Origin: Enterovibrio sp042096095
Lineage (GTDB): Bacteria > Pseudomonadota > Gammaproteobacteria > Enterobacterales > Vibrionaceae
Assembly: GCA_042096095.1 (NCBI GenBank)
Contig: JBELME010000079.1
Coordinates: forward strand, 1 to 15,332
Reading direction: 5' to 3'
Length of the DNA: 15,332 bases
Shown: positions 15,278-15,332 of the stretch, piece after piece
Numbering within the stretch: position 1 is the first letter of the stretch
Layout of the letters: the number at the start of each line of letters is the position of its first letter
Notes under the pieces: generated by a model
Seen by the model: only the letters and a program-made list of their open reading frames with translations
Databases searched by the model: none
What the model was told of the DNA's origin: nothing
Made by a program: the position numbers and the translations under genes

Positions 15278-15332
15278 GAGACTAGAGACTAGAGACTAGA
15301 GACTAGAGACTAGAGACTAGAGACTAGAGACT
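15278..15332. repeat. GAGACTA heptanucleotide tandem repeat (runs off window)
   Basis: The 7-base unit GAGACTA is repeated perfectly 7.86 times from 15278 to the last base, with no mismatch, and continues past the window. It is intergenic, 15 bases after the topB terminator. Each junction creates CTAG, a tetranucleotide that is usually rare in gammaproteobacteria. Such arrays vary in copy number by slippage; a role is unknown. Confidence 0.95.

Overview
The window reads as a chromosomal segment of a marine gammaproteobacterium, most likely a member of the Vibrionaceae. This is inferred from housekeeping proteins that resemble their E. coli counterparts at near-identical lengths (SppA, FadH, YdjA, AnsA, TopB, YeaC, MsrB), from a DUF2989-type lipoprotein, and from moderate base composition. 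No insertion sequence, tRNA, rRNA, CRISPR array or prophage gene was seen.

Layout. On the left, the first 60 codons of gapA (minus) run off the window edge. A 660-bp gap, holding a possible 55-codon membrane-protein ORF, separates it from msrB (plus). A bidirectional terminator lies between msrB and a convergent gene for a putative lipoprotein. Next come two large minus-strand genes for secreted, cysteine-free RTX (calcium-binding nonapeptide repeat) proteins. They are paralogues with the same architecture: short RTX block, beta-rich domain, long RTX array, shared ~200-residue C-terminal domain. They sit on either side of the small conserved gene yeaC (plus). Then follow ansA and sppA (both minus), and fadH, ydjA and topB (all plus). 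The window ends inside a heptanucleotide tandem repeat directly after the topB terminator.

How the genes work together. Most are core metabolism and maintenance: glycolysis (gapA), methionine sulfoxide repair (msrB), asparagine catabolism (ansA), inner-membrane peptide degradation (sppA), oxidation of unsaturated fatty acids (fadH), an FMN reductase (ydjA) and DNA decatenation (topB). The minus-strand genes do not form a tight operon: sppA, ansA and the first RTX gene each have an intrinsic terminator, and the second RTX gene ends at a shared one. fadH has a good match to a FadR operator over its probable promoter, which ties it to fatty-acid control. The accessory part is the RTX pair (2422-6617). 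No type I exporter genes (ABC ATPase, membrane-fusion protein, TolC) are in the window, so export would depend on genes elsewhere.

The most interesting points are the RTX pair with its shared C-terminal domain and 24-versus-12 repeat arrays, the FadR-type operator before fadH, the hairpins and long untranslated region before the second RTX gene, the unannotated small ORF before msrB, and the GAGACTA repeat at the right edge.
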